A stretch of 64,000 bases of DNA from Victivallaceae bacterium (lineage in GTDB: Bacteria; Verrucomicrobiota; Lentisphaeria; Victivallales; Victivallaceae), in contig JAKSOF010000007.1 of NCBI GenBank assembly GCA_024405735.1, positions 42,693-106,692 of the forward strand, in the 5' to 3' direction. The notes beneath the pieces are model-generated. The model searched no databases and was not told the origin of the DNA. It saw only the letters and a program-made list of their open reading frames with translations. This document shows positions 1 through 9,541 of this stretch, piece after piece; the first letter of the stretch is position 1; the number at the start of each line of letters is the position of its first letter. The position numbers and the translations under genes are program-made.

Positions 1-268
1 TTTTCTTTCCCGCAACGGCCGGCCGCTTGACCGCGAACGCATCTGGCAGGTCGTCAAACAGGCGGCGCTCCTTGCCGGGATCGGCAAAAACATCCATCCC
101 CATACGTTGCGCCACAGTTTCGCCAGCCATCTTTTAAGTCACGGCGCCGATTTGCGTGTCATTCAGGAAATGCTCGGTCACGCCGACATCGCGACGACGG
201 AGATCTACACCCACGTCGACAAAAGCAAACTGCTCGGCGTGCATCGCAAGTTTCATCCGAGAGGATGA
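1..268 (+). CDS. Site-specific tyrosine recombinase, XerD-like (3' part)
   Basis: Only the last 88 codons lie in the window; the start is to the left. They hold the C-terminal catalytic part of a tyrosine recombinase: an HTLRH motif (His at 101-103, catalytic Arg at 110-112), a GH pair in LGHADIATT, and the nucleophile Tyr at 206-208 in EIYTHV. The first visible residues (FLSRNGRPLDR) are typical of XerC/XerD, which resolve chromosome dimers at dif together with FtsK. The tail KSKLLGVHRKFHPRG is the usual XerD ending. XerD is more likely than XerC or a phage integrase, but the missing N-terminus prevents a firm choice. Confidence 0.88.
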   Translation, partial: FLSRNGRPLDRERIWQVVKQAALLAGIGKNIHPHTLRHSFASHLLSHGADLRVIQEMLGHADIATTEIYTHVDKSKLLGVHRKFHPRG

Positions 269-296
269 AGCGGACTGGGAAAATCGGCGCCGGAGC

Positions 297-325
297 TTGA
301 AAAAATGAAAAAGGCACGGCATATT
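297..325 (+). promoter_or_regulatory. Sigma-70-type promoter for the exported protein at 380
   Basis: TTGAAA at 297-302, a 17-base spacer and CATATT at 320-325; TATTAT two bases further on is an alternative -10 box. It lies just after the recombinase stop and about 50 bases before the next start, and it follows the pattern of other promoters in the window. Confidence 0.5.
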
Positions 326-379
326 ATAGAATAATATGACAGGGACGGATTTTATCCGAATCAAAAGAGGAGTTGAAAT

Positions 380-3163
380 ATGAAAAAATTCTGGTTTCTT
401 ATGCTCGCCGGGGCGTTGAGTTGTCAACTTTTCGCCATCCCGAATCCGAAAGACGCGGAGCGCCGCAAGGTTTACCGCGAAGGCAAGAAATTGGAAGGCA
501 TTTTCAGAGTGCCGACTTCCCAAAAAGGCTCTCCCGTCATCCTCTTTCTCGGCGGCGGCCGTCCGTGGCAGGGCAACGGCACCGGCGGCGCATTGATCAA
601 AAGCGGCGCCGACGTGCGCGTGCTTTCCGGCGTTTATCTTGCCGGGTTGAGCGGCAGTTACATCCGCAGTCTGCCTCACCAGACCGAGGAGCCGAAGCCG
701 GTCGACGCGATCACGCCGGAATTCAAGCACCTCGACGAGTACGAGATGCTTTTCATCGACGCTATTCCGGAGAAAGAACAGAAAAAGATCTTCACGCCGG
801 AGCGCGTCGCCGCAGTGAAAAAGTTTGTTTCCGGGGGCGGACTTCTCCTCTTGACGATCAACGCCCCGGAGGAGGAACTCGGCGATCTGATGCCGGTCAA
901 ATACGGCGATACCTGTACTGATTTCGAGGGGATTTTCGTCCGCAAGCCGGCGGGTAAAAACTTTGAAGTGATCCCCGACGTCTTTCAGATGACCGATCCT
1001 TTCCGCTCCGTAACGCTCGTCGAGGGGGCGAAAAGCATTTCCGATGTCATCGACGCCAACGGCAATGTTCTGACGAGTTTCGTCGCGGTGAAACCTTACG
1101 GCAAAGGCAAAGTGATGTATCTCAACACCGAGAAGAACAGTCGGAAGTGCGCCCAGCATTTCGCCGCATGGGCGTATTCGCAGGCATTCATCACCAGTCT
1201 TGTCGCGGAACTTTCCGGCAAGCCGTTGCAAGTTCGCCTTTTCCAGAAACAGCCGACAGAGCCGCCGAAAACGATCGCCGAAAAATCGGTTGAACTTACT
1301 CTGCCGGAAATGAAAATCGCCGACGACGCTCCGCAGGCGGAAATTTCCGGCAAGACGGTCACGTTCGGCAACGGCGCGAAACTCGTCGTCAAGGAAAAGA
1401 CTTACGACGCCTATCTGCCCGGCAGTGCGACGCCTTTTGTCGTCGATTCCGCCGTGCCGCAGATCCTTTTCAGCGAAAAGCAAATGACCATCGAAGACTC
1501 CTCCGCCGAAGCGGTCGGAATGAAGGATACGCTCGACGCGAGCAAGATCAAATGGACTCTCGCCGAAGTTAAAGGCGGCGATTGCGCGACGATCGTGTGG
1601 ACCGGCGACGACGGCACCGTCATCAATGAGGAGATCAAAACGAGCCGCCTCGATCTCGACGGCACGACTTATCGCGGCATCGCGCGCCGCGCCAATGTGG
1701 TGAAGTGCCCCAAGATGATCTCCGGATTCAACTTTACGGCAAAAATCGACATCGACGCGGTCAAGATGCGCCGGATGGCGGCTTATCAGCCGCCGCGCGG
1801 CTACGCCGAGTACGATATGACCAAAAAGACGGAAATCGACAGCCGGGAATGGGGATTTTTCAGCGATGGTCAGCCCTTCGGCTGGATCGAGGGCAAAAAC
1901 GGCGTTTTCGCCAATTTTACCGACAATATCCTCAATACGTTGAGTTGCCGGATCGTCAAGCCGAAAGGCGCGAACAAACTCCCCAGTGTGACCAACAAAG
2001 CGGGATTCGGCTATCAGAAAGCGCCGCTTCAGACAAGTTTCGTCTACTATATGGTGGGCGACGTCAAGGCTCCGACCGACAATCACTGGATGGCGATGTA
2101 TCAATTCCAGCGGCATAATCTGCGCAAAGTCGCTGGTATCCCGGAATTTCCGGCGTATCCCAATGCGACGTGGAGCAACTCTTGCAGCAAAGAGCAGCGC
2201 GACGCCACCATCGAAACGATCGGCAAGGCGGGCATCCGCTACACCTATGTCCCGGCGTGTCCCTCCTGCATGGAGGACGTCGACAAGCCGGCGCGCATCG
2301 AATTGCAGAAACAAATTCTCGCCGCCGGTTCCAAACCGTATGTGTGGAGTCCCTGCGGGCACAGCCACGGCGCGGGCAAGGAGTATGACAACAAGACGCA
2401 TTGGTTCGCCTACGACGCAAGCGGCAAGGCGTTCAAGTATTTCGGCGGCAACTTCCCCGTGGTAGACCAGGGCGATCCCGACTTCCTCCAATGGTATCTG
2501 CCCAAAGTCCAAAAGGCGATCGACGGCGGTCTTGCCGGGGTCTGGTTCGATATGGGCGGCTCCGCGACGGGGACGCGCAATTTCGCCAAACCCGATTCCC
2601 CGATCGGACTGATGAATCTCGTCAAATACATTTACCCCGCTTTTTACAAAAACGGATGTTTTGTCGCGATCGAGGGGCAGAGTCCGCTCGTTCTTGAGGG
2701 CTTCTGGTACCGCGCCGACGTCTATGCGCCGATGGGCGGCAAAGAGTTCGTTTTCGTCGGCGACCTCGTCTACGGCGACGGAATGGATTTCGATTATTTC
2801 CGCAGCAGTATGTTCGGCTTTTTCACGCCGGTCGCCTTTGAAAATCACGGCACGAAATTCGAGCGCATCCCCGGCGAGTTGAAGCAGTTGGAGGATGCCG
2901 CGCACTACGCCCGGACGATCAACCGCGCCCTTGACATCTGCAAGATGCCTTTCATCCGCAAAACCGATTTCGGCACGAGCTGGATGAGTCCGACGGGCGG
3001 CGCGCTCTTTTTCTACGACGCGGTGACGAAACTTGACGTCAAGTTGCCGGAAAACTTTGTCCCGGTCGCGATGATCGGTGAAAAAGGCGACGCCGTCGAA
3101 CTCAACGGCAAGATGCCGGAAAGCGTCGGAGCACGCACATTGATCGTGCTGGAGAAAAAATAA
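380..3163 (+). CDS. Large exported protein: GATase-like fold plus putative glycosidase-like barrel
   Basis: The protein has 927 residues with a Sec signal peptide (about 1-19, MKKFWFLMLAGALS...FA). A GAGGAG ribosome site precedes the ATG. Residues about 45-275 look like a glutamine-amidotransferase/ThuA-like alpha-beta domain (ILFLGGGRPWQG; a GGGLLLLTINAPEEE strand-loop). A beta-rich middle follows, then a C-terminal part (about 590-850) with a barrel flavour: YTYVPACPSC, YVWSPCGHSHG, AGVWFDMGGSATG, FVAIEGQSPL. The architecture matches the protein at 49034-52204. I cannot assign a glycoside hydrolase family or catalytic residues. The export signal and the neighbouring CAZymes suggest a role on polysaccharides, which is inference. 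Confidence 0.8.
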   Translation: MKKFWFLMLAGALSCQLFAIPNPKDAERRKVYREGKKLEGIFRVPTSQKGSPVILFLGGGRPWQGNGTGGALIKSGADVRVLSGVYLAGLSGSYIRSLPHQTEEPKPVDAITPEFKHLDEYEMLFIDAIPEKEQKKIFTPERVAAVKKFVSGGGLLLLTINAPEEELGDLMPVKYGDTCTDFEGIFVRKPAGKNFEVIPDVFQMTDPFRSVTLVEGAKSISDVIDANGNVLTSFVAVKPYGKGKVMYLNTEKNSRKCAQHFAAWAYSQAFITSLVAELSGKPLQVRLFQKQPTEPPKTIAEKSVELTLPEMKIADDAPQAEISGKTVTFGNGAKLVVKEKTYDAYLPGSATPFVVDSAVPQILFSEKQMTIEDSSAEAVGMKDTLDASKIKWTLAEVKGGDCATIVWTGDDGTVINEEIKTSRLDLDGTTYRGIARRANVVKCPKMISGFNFTAKIDIDAVKMRRMAAYQPPRGYAEYDMTKKTEIDSREWGFFSDGQPFGWIEGKNGVFANFTDNILNTLSCRIVKPKGANKLPSVTNKAGFGYQKAPLQTSFVYYMVGDVKAPTDNHWMAMYQFQRHNLRKVAGIPEFPAYPNATWSNSCSKEQRDATIETIGKAGIRYTYVPACPSCMEDVDKPARIELQKQILAAGSKPYVWSPCGHSHGAGKEYDNKTHWFAYDASGKAFKYFGGNFPVVDQGDPDFLQWYLPKVQKAIDGGLAGVWFDMGGSATGTRNFAKPDSPIGLMNLVKYIYPAFYKNGCFVAIEGQSPLVLEGFWYRADVYAPMGGKEFVFVGDLVYGDGMDFDYFRSSMFGFFTPVAFENHGTKFERIPGELKQLEDAAHYARTINRALDICKMPFIRKTDFGTSWMSPTGGALFFYDAVTKLDVKLPENFVPVAMIGEKGDAVELNGKMPESVGARTLIVLEKK

Positions 3164-3173
3164 TTTCTTTTGT

Positions 3174-3206
3174 CCGCGCGCCGTCGGTTTTTGCGACGGC
3201 GCGCGG
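3174..3206 (+). terminator. Perfect 13-bp hairpin between two exported-protein genes
   Basis: A 13-bp perfect inverted repeat (CCGCGCGCCGTCG and its complement) encloses a 7-base T-rich loop, starting 11 bases after the preceding stop. No T-run follows, so it may be an attenuator or an mRNA 3'-end stabiliser rather than a full intrinsic terminator. Its presence argues against the upstream TTG at 3170 as the start of the next gene. Confidence 0.55.
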
Positions 3207-3244
3207 AGGGATCAATAAGGTCGGATACCGCAAAAAACAGGGCG

Positions 3245-6043
3245 ATGTTTGACGTGAAACGTTCTTTGTTATGGATGCTTTCCGGCATCCTTTTCTTTGC
3301 CGGATGCAAAGAGACGCCGAAGGAAAAGAAAGTTGTCCTTGAAAACGGCAGCCGGATCAGTTGTGCCGCGACCGAGGAGGCGTTGCGCGCCGCCATCGAG
3401 ATGTCGCGCACGATGACGGGCGCAAAAACCATCTGCATTGAAAACGGCGTCGTCGCGCTTTCTTCTCCCGTGATCCTCGACGGCAGAGACCGGGAACTCA
3501 CGTTGCGCGGCAGCGGCGGGACGGTTTTTTCCGGCGGCGTCGAATTGATATTTCACGAAGTCGAAAACGAGCGTTACTGGTCGGCACGTCTGCCGGAAAA
3601 TCTGCCGGAGCCTTATCTCCTTTTTGTTCCCGGATCGGGGAAACGCGAACGCGCCGTCTTTCCCAAAACGGGGTGGCTGAAAAATCTCGATAAAAGCGAT
3701 CTCGTCTGGCTCGGCCGTCAATCGGGCGGCTGGAACCGTCCGCCGACGGAGTATGAATTGACCAGAATGAGCGTGACGCCGGACGACTTGCCCGATTTTG
3801 AACCCGCCGACGCCGACGTCGAAGTGGCGCACAACCGCGAAGTTTCCATCGTTCATATCAAGAGTTACGACCCCAATCTGTGGGAAATGGTCTTTGCCTC
3901 CCCCCTGACGCATCCCGCCGGAGCATCGCTCCGCAAAGAATACCGCATCCACAATATCGAGCAGGGGATGGCTCCCGGGAAGTGGCGTTATCACCGCGCG
4001 ACGCGGGAAATCTATTATTTCCCGCAAAGCGGTGAAATTCCCGGCAACTTCCGCGCCGTGGCGGCGGTGACGGAGCCGCTTTTGAAAATTCAGTCCGGCG
4101 AAAAGATCAAATTGGAAAACATCGAATTCTTTTGCGCCAACGCCGACTTGCGCCGCCGGGGGGCGATTTGCGGGGAAACATCGGGCAGGGCGCTGCCCGC
4201 CGTCGAGATCGCCGGGAGTTCCGATATTTCTCTGTCCGGTGTCACCGTGCGCTTCGTTGCGGGGACGGCGATCGAAATTTCCCGGGGAAACCGGATCACG
4301 GTCGAAAAATCCCGGATGCACGACGTCGGCGCTTTCGGGATATGGAGCGAAAACGTCCGGGATCTTACGGTACGCGACAATGTTTTTGCACAGATCGGGC
4401 AGATCGCGGTTTTGACCAAGGGGGAAAACGCCGCGATCCTGGACAACGAGATCACGCAAGTCGCCTCCTGCGGCGTTTTTGCCGTCGGCAACGCGAAAAT
4501 TTCCGGCAACCGTATCCGTCAGGTGATGCTTCAGCGCAACGACGGCGCCGCCGTCTATCTCGGAGGTGGCAAAAACGCGGAAATTTCGGGGAACCAAATC
4601 CATGATCTGCCGGCGGAAGGATCGCGTCACGCGGTCTATATCGACGAAACAACGGAAAACGTCAAAATCGGAAACAACACCATCGGGAGTTCTTCCCCGC
4701 TGATGGTCAACCGCGCCGGAAACATCCTCGTTTCCGGAAACACGTTCACCGCGCAAAAGGAAATGACTTTTGATCTCGTTGATTCCGATTGCGTCACGTT
4801 GCGGAAAAACGTCATACGTGCGCCTGAAATCGTTTTCAGCGCACCGGAAAATGCGCTGAAAAAAGCGGAAAATTCGATTTCCGGCGTCGTCCGGGAAAAT
4901 GTCAAACCCCGCGGATTTATTTTTTACTACGATCAGCAGAATGTTCTGCGTTGCAAAACCGACTTGAACGACCGGCGGCTTGAGCCGCTGAAATGGAAAA
5001 AAATCGTTCTGATGGGCGCCAGCATCATGGCGGCGGGGACGTTCGGTTATGAACTGCAACTTTATCTTGCCTGCCGCTTCCCCGCGCGCCGCATCGAAGT
5101 CGTCAACGCCGGTGTCAGCGGTACGACCGCCGCCTGGGGATGGGAGCATTTGACGGACATCCTCGCGCTTGAGCCGGATGCCGTCATTCTCGGCTACGGA
5201 ATGAATGACATCGGGCGCAACGACTACCGCACGCTCTGGCCGGAAAGCGTCGATCAGACGAAGCGGCGTCGGTACGGCATCGAAAGTTATCAGACAAGTG
5301 TCAAAAAGATCGTCGGCGCGCTGCAGCAACGCGGCATCGACGTCGTGCTTTTGCCGCCTTTCCCCTACGACGAATACGGGACGCGTCCCGCACCGGACGA
5401 CAATCTGGCGTTTTGCAACAGCATCGGTCTGGAAAAACTCGCCTCGTTTTGTTATCGCGAATACGATGGCAAACTTCCGCTTCCCATGACGCGCACGGCG
5501 CTTTGCCGCCTTTACGCGCATTATCCCGAACTTCGCATCGCGCCCGACCGCATCCATCCCGATGCGCGCGGCCATTGGCTGATCGCCGACGAGATCGTGC
5601 ATGAACTCTTTGATCGCTTTCCGGCGGAAGATCCGCTTCCTTTCCCGTTGACGGCGGAAATGGCGGAATTTTCCCGGTTGCCTCGTGCTTCCGGCGTCGG
5701 CGAGGAGGCGCAACTTCATCCGCTTCAGTATCTCGGCAAAAACGGTGCGCTTGACGCGCCGACGCAGATCCTGCGCGAAAAACTGGCAAAGGTTGCCTCG
5801 CTTGAGGGCATCCTCAATACGACGCACTGGTTCGATATGCAAGCGCGCGACCGCGGCGTCGATCCCGGGGATTTCGACAAAGCGGATGAGGTGTTGCGTC
5901 CGCTGGCGATGAAGTGGGGATTGCCCAAAACCTATGAAAAATATCGGCAGTGGCGTATGCGGCGCGAGGAAATCGCCGCCGAAGCGGAAAAGGCGCGCGA
6001 AGATTTTTTCCGCACCGTGGATGAATTACACAGGAAGAAATAA
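3245..6043 (+). CDS. Lipoprotein: right-handed beta-helix fused to SGNH/GDSL hydrolase
   Basis: Starting at the ATG at 3245 gives 932 residues and a lipoprotein signal (LLWMLSGILFFAGC), so this start is preferred over a TTG inside the upstream hairpin. The N-terminal half carries a pectate-lyase/NosD-type parallel beta-helix with repeated short rungs (ISGNRI, EISGNQI, VSGNTF). The C-terminal part is an SGNH hydrolase: block I GAS near residue 592, block III GMND near 653, and DRIH near 768-771 giving the catalytic Asp and His. Together these suggest a surface enzyme that binds or cleaves polysaccharide and removes ester groups. The substrate is unknown. The next genes follow within 7 bases and by overlap, so this is probably one operon. 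Confidence 0.85.
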   Translation: MFDVKRSLLWMLSGILFFAGCKETPKEKKVVLENGSRISCAATEEALRAAIEMSRTMTGAKTICIENGVVALSSPVILDGRDRELTLRGSGGTVFSGGVELIFHEVENERYWSARLPENLPEPYLLFVPGSGKRERAVFPKTGWLKNLDKSDLVWLGRQSGGWNRPPTEYELTRMSVTPDDLPDFEPADADVEVAHNREVSIVHIKSYDPNLWEMVFASPLTHPAGASLRKEYRIHNIEQGMAPGKWRYHRATREIYYFPQSGEIPGNFRAVAAVTEPLLKIQSGEKIKLENIEFFCANADLRRRGAICGETSGRALPAVEIAGSSDISLSGVTVRFVAGTAIEISRGNRITVEKSRMHDVGAFGIWSENVRDLTVRDNVFAQIGQIAVLTKGENAAILDNEITQVASCGVFAVGNAKISGNRIRQVMLQRNDGAAVYLGGGKNAEISGNQIHDLPAEGSRHAVYIDETTENVKIGNNTIGSSSPLMVNRAGNILVSGNTFTAQKEMTFDLVDSDCVTLRKNVIRAPEIVFSAPENALKKAENSISGVVRENVKPRGFIFYYDQQNVLRCKTDLNDRRLEPLKWKKIVLMGASIMAAGTFGYELQLYLACRFPARRIEVVNAGVSGTTAAWGWEHLTDILALEPDAVILGYGMNDIGRNDYRTLWPESVDQTKRRRYGIESYQTSVKKIVGALQQRGIDVVLLPPFPYDEYGTRPAPDDNLAFCNSIGLEKLASFCYREYDGKLPLPMTRTALCRLYAHYPELRIAPDRIHPDARGHWLIADEIVHELFDRFPAEDPLPFPLTAEMAEFSRLPRASGVGEEAQLHPLQYLGKNGALDAPTQILREKLAKVASLEGILNTTHWFDMQARDRGVDPGDFDKADEVLRPLAMKWGLPKTYEKYRQWRMRREEIAAEAEKAREDFFRTVDELHRKK

Positions 6044-6049
6044 GTTTTG

Positions 6050-6484
6050 ATGATCCGGCAGTTGCTTTCCAGACTTTTTGCCTTTTTGTTGAGCGGCGTC
6101 GCTTCGGCGGTCGTCGATCTGACTTGCTTTGCCGTTTTGTTTCATTGGATATTGCCGCATCTGCCGTTGCCGAGATTGATTTGCAGCGTGGCAGTCGCCC
6201 GCGTGATTTCGTGTGTTTTCAATTATCTTGTCAACCGGAATTGCGTTTTTGACGGCAACCGCGACGGCGCGATGGATCTTTGGTCTTTCGGACTTTACAT
6301 TCTGCTGGCGGGAGGACTGCTCGCGGGCTCCTATTACGGGACGCGGTCCGCGATGGATCTCTTTCCCGAGGCGGAGCCGACGTTGCTCAAAATGACGGTG
6401 GACGTCATCTTGTTTTTAGTGAGTTTTTCCGTCCAGAAAGGCTTCATCTTTTCATCACGGCGGAAACGGGAGGATAAAAAATGA
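6050..6484 (+). CDS. GtrA-family membrane protein
   Basis: A 144-residue protein with about four hydrophobic segments and the GtrA/DPMS pattern: LSGVASAVVDL near the N-terminus, then VARVISCVFNYLVNRNCVF and a basic end after KGFIFSSRRK. Family members help move lipid-linked sugars across the inner membrane for cell-surface glycosylation. A TTG one codon upstream is possible, but ATG at 6050 fits better with AGGAAG just before it. It lies 6 bases after the beta-helix gene, and its stop overlaps the next start as ATGA. Confidence 0.85.
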   Translation: MIRQLLSRLFAFLLSGVASAVVDLTCFAVLFHWILPHLPLPRLICSVAVARVISCVFNYLVNRNCVFDGNRDGAMDLWSFGLYILLAGGLLAGSYYGTRSAMDLFPEAEPTLLKMTVDVILFLVSFSVQKGFIFSSRRKREDKK

Positions 6485-7311
6485 TGGATAACGGATGGGA
6501 AAAATTTGGCATTACGCCGTTTACGCGGGGGCAACTCTCCTGTTTCCGCATCGAAAACCGCTATGCCGTCGCGGAGATCTCGCAGTACGGTGCGCAAATG
6601 CTTTCTTTCGTTCCCCGGGGCGAAAAAGATCTGCTCTTTGTTTCCCGTCAGGCGAATTTTGAAGTCGGCAAAGCCATTCGCGGCGGGATCCCCGTCTGCT
6701 GGCCATGGTTCGGCTCTGCGGGAACTCCGGCGCACGGCGTCGGACGGCTCTCCCTCTGGGATTTGGAAAATTGCCGAATGGAGGCGGACGGCTCGACTTC
6801 GCTGATGTTTTCCCTCGACCGCCGGAAAGATTTATCGCTGACGGCGCAGTTGCGCGTCAACGTCGGCGCGGCGTTGACGGTTGCGCTCACGACGTCGAAT
6901 TGCGGAAACGCTCCTTTGGCTCTCACGGAGGCGTTGCACACTTATTTTGCCGTTTCCGACATCCGGGAAATTACGGTTGCCGGACTTGCCGGAGAAGATG
7001 CCCCCAATGCCGTTTTGCGCGACGGCAAATTGTTTTTTGCCGCCGAAACGGACTTGATGTGCGCTCCCGGCGACAAAATTCTGGTGATCGACGATCCGAT
7101 ATGGCAACGGAAGATCCGCGTCGAACGGTACGGCTCGCGCTCCGCCGTCATCTGGAATCCCTGGACCGACAAGGCGAAACGCCTTGCCGATTTCGGAGAT
7201 GAGGAGTACCGCGCGATGCTTTGCGTCGAAGCCGCCAACGTCAGGGAAAACTTCATTGATCTCGCCGCAGGAAATGCTCATACACTCCAGACGCGTCTTT
7301 CGCTTTTTTGA
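6481..7311 (+). CDS. D-hexose-6-phosphate mutarotase (aldose 1-epimerase-like)
   Basis: A 276-residue YeaD-type protein that would interconvert alpha and beta anomers of a sugar 6-phosphate in the cytoplasm. Family hallmarks are RGGIPVCWPWFG, HGVGRLSLW, the catalytic His153 (ALHTYFAVSDI) and the acid Glu250 (CVEAANV). The start overlaps the previous stop as ATGA, so the two are translationally coupled; a second ATG follows at 6484. The fit to this family is good; the exact sugar phosphate is not determinable. Confidence 0.85.
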   Translation: MMDNGWEKFGITPFTRGQLSCFRIENRYAVAEISQYGAQMLSFVPRGEKDLLFVSRQANFEVGKAIRGGIPVCWPWFGSAGTPAHGVGRLSLWDLENCRMEADGSTSLMFSLDRRKDLSLTAQLRVNVGAALTVALTTSNCGNAPLALTEALHTYFAVSDIREITVAGLAGEDAPNAVLRDGKLFFAAETDLMCAPGDKILVIDDPIWQRKIRVERYGSRSAVIWNPWTDKAKRLADFGDEEYRAMLCVEAANVRENFIDLAAGNAHTLQTRLSLF

Positions 7312-7347
7312 ACGGTAAGATCCGGTAAAAAAAAGCGGATAAATCTT

Positions 7348-7376
7348 TTGAAAGCCTCTCCTTTTTATGCTATATT
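7348..7376 (+). promoter_or_regulatory. Promoter of the antiporter gene
   Basis: TTGAAA at 7348-7353, a 17-base spacer ending in TGC, and TATATT at 7371-7376. The start codon is 39 bases further on, behind a GGGGAGAG ribosome site. Confidence 0.75.
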
Positions 7377-7415
7377 ATATAAATCATATTTCAGTTTGAG
7401 GAGAAGCGGGGAGAG

Positions 7416-9509
7416 ATGGAATCGATCACCCTTTTGGTCATACAGATCGGCTTGATTTTGTTTGCCGGTCGCTGTTGCGGCAATCTGATGCAGAAAATCG
7501 GGATCCCCGGCGTTCTGGGCGAGTTGATCGCCGGAATTCTGATCGGGCCTTATTTCATCTGCGGCGTCTGCCACGCGCCGTGGTGGTTTTTTCCGCTTCC
7601 GGCGGATGGCGGCGTGGCGGTTTCTTTGCCGCTTCACGCGCTTGCGACGATCGGTTCGATTTTGCTGCTTTTTATGTCGGGACTGGAAACCGATCTGCGG
7701 ATGTTTTTCCGCTATTCCGTCGCCGGAACTCTGATCGGACTCGGCGGCGTGATCTTTTCCTTTGTCCTTGGCGATTTCGTCGGGGTGTGGATGCTTGACT
7801 GCAACTTCATGGATCCCCGCGCGCTTTTCCTCGGCGTGCTCTGCACGGCGACAAGCGTCGGCATCACGGCGCGCATTCTTTCCGAACGCAAAAGTATGGA
7901 TTCGCCGGAAGGTACGACGATCCTCGCCGCGGCGGTCATCGACGACGTGCTTGGCATCATCGCGCTGGCGATCGTCACGGGACTGGTCGGCATCGGCGGC
8001 GGGGACGGCGCGGTCAACTGGGGGCGCATCGGCTTGATCTCCGCCAGAAGTTTCGGCATCTGGCTCGGCTTTACCGTTGCCGGATTGCTGATCGCCTACC
8101 GCTTCGCGAACTTCCTGAAGTTTTTCGGCGGCGCAAGTGTTTTTTCGACGCTTGCTTTCGGCTTCGCGCTGATCCTTTCGGGGATTTTTGAAGCGTGCGG
8201 ACTGGCGATGATCGTCGGCGCCTATGTGACGGGATTGAGTCTTTCCAAGACCGATATCGCCTTTGCGATCCAAAGTTCTTTGCACGGCGTTTACAATTTC
8301 CTCGTCCCCGTTTTCTTTGTGGTGATGGGAATGCTGGTCGATGTGCGCGTGCTGGGCGACATTACCGTTTTGCAGTTCGGACTCGTCTACGTCGGTGTCG
8401 CCGTCGCCGCTAAAATCGTCGGTTGCGCGCTCCCCGCGCTCTTTATGAATTTCAATGCGGTCGGCGCGTTGCGCATCGGTTGCGGAATGATCCCGCGCGG
8501 CGAAGTCGCATTGATCATTGCCGGCATCGGCGCGACGACGATGATGACGCTCGACGGCAAAAATATCCCGATCATCGACGCACGGCTTTTCGGCGTCGCG
8601 ATCATTATGACGCTTTTGACGACATTGGTGGCGCCGCCGTTGCTCGCGGTCACGCTCTCGATCCGCAAAAAAGGCGTCCGCAAAGAAAAATTTGCAGAAA
8701 CGCTGACGCACACCGTTTATCCGTTGCCGTCGACGGTTTTCCGCGATTATATGTTGCGTGCTTTGATCGAAAACTTCCGCAAGGAGGGGTATCTCCACTC
8801 GGAACTCGACCGGAATTGCCCGATCATCCACTTCCGCCGCGAACGCCGGACTTTTATGCTTTCGCTCGCCGACGGCAAAATGGATTTTGAATCTTCCGCC
8901 GATATGGTCGGTCTGATCGGCACGGTCGTTTACGAAACGACCGTCGAACTTCACCGCACGCTTCAAGTTCTGAAAGACGAGGTCGCTCCCGAAAAATTCG
9001 ACCGCGACCGCATCGCGGCAACGGAAACTTCCAACAAGACGGCGGCGGAGATCCGCGCCGCAAAGATCATCTCCGCCGATTGCGTGATCCACGATCTGCA
9101 AGCCGCCACGCAGGAGGAGGCGATCTGCGAACTGGTCGACGTGCTTGCCCGCTCCGGACGGTTGCAGGACCCCAAAACGTGCCTCAGCGACGCTTTGGAG
9201 CGCGAACGTCTTGTTTCGACCAGTCTCGGCGGCGGCATCGCTTTGCCGCACGCCCGCACTTCGGGGGCGCGCGAACTCGTCGCCGCGATCGGGATCAGCC
9301 GCAACGGGTGCGAAGCCGATTCCCCCGACCACAGCAAAAGCCGCTTTTTCGTCTTGAGCCTCTGCCCGAAAGATGCGGACGAGCCGTATCTGCAATTTGT
9401 CGCTCACGTCGCCGCGGTACTCGGCAAGCCGGGTGCGCTCGACGCGATTTTGAATTCGCCGCCCGGAGAGATCCGCAATTTTTTCATCGGGCGGCGCCGC
9501 AACTTTTAA
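7416..9509 (+). CDS. CPA2-type cation/proton antiporter with C-terminal PTS-IIA domain
   Basis: A 697-residue fusion. Residues about 1-420 form 12 or so membrane helices of the Kef/NapA-type antiporter family (GIPGVLGELIAGILIGP; AAVIDDVLGIIALAIVTG with the conserved Asp pair). After a linker, residues about 560-690 match the PTS EIIA type-2/NtrY-like domain: ALERERLVSTSLGGGIALPHART, with His612 in the position of the phosphorylated histidine. The fusion suggests that ion exchange is gated by PTS phosphorylation or by binding of a partner. No other PTS gene is in the window. Transported ion unknown (K+ or Na+). Confidence 0.88.
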   Translation: MESITLLVIQIGLILFAGRCCGNLMQKIGIPGVLGELIAGILIGPYFICGVCHAPWWFFPLPADGGVAVSLPLHALATIGSILLLFMSGLETDLRMFFRYSVAGTLIGLGGVIFSFVLGDFVGVWMLDCNFMDPRALFLGVLCTATSVGITARILSERKSMDSPEGTTILAAAVIDDVLGIIALAIVTGLVGIGGGDGAVNWGRIGLISARSFGIWLGFTVAGLLIAYRFANFLKFFGGASVFSTLAFGFALILSGIFEACGLAMIVGAYVTGLSLSKTDIAFAIQSSLHGVYNFLVPVFFVVMGMLVDVRVLGDITVLQFGLVYVGVAVAAKIVGCALPALFMNFNAVGALRIGCGMIPRGEVALIIAGIGATTMMTLDGKNIPIIDARLFGVAIIMTLLTTLVAPPLLAVTLSIRKKGVRKEKFAETLTHTVYPLPSTVFRDYMLRALIENFRKEGYLHSELDRNCPIIHFRRERRTFMLSLADGKMDFESSADMVGLIGTVVYETTVELHRTLQVLKDEVAPEKFDRDRIAATETSNKTAAEIRAAKIISADCVIHDLQAATQEEAICELVDVLARSGRLQDPKTCLSDALERERLVSTSLGGGIALPHARTSGARELVAAIGISRNGCEADSPDHSKSRFFVLSLCPKDADEPYLQFVAHVAAVLGKPGALDAILNSPPGEIRNFFIGRRRNF

Positions 9510-9541
9510 TGGAGAAATCTTTAACATAAGGAAAGCAAGTT

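Noticed and set aside
134..2905. A 923-codon open frame on the minus strand opposite the first exported protein
   Set aside because: Composition follows the codon pattern of the plus-strand gene, which has a signal peptide, ribosome site and paralogue. The same holds for long minus-strand frames at 3269-5842, 9521-12592 (opposite valS) and 49799-52237.
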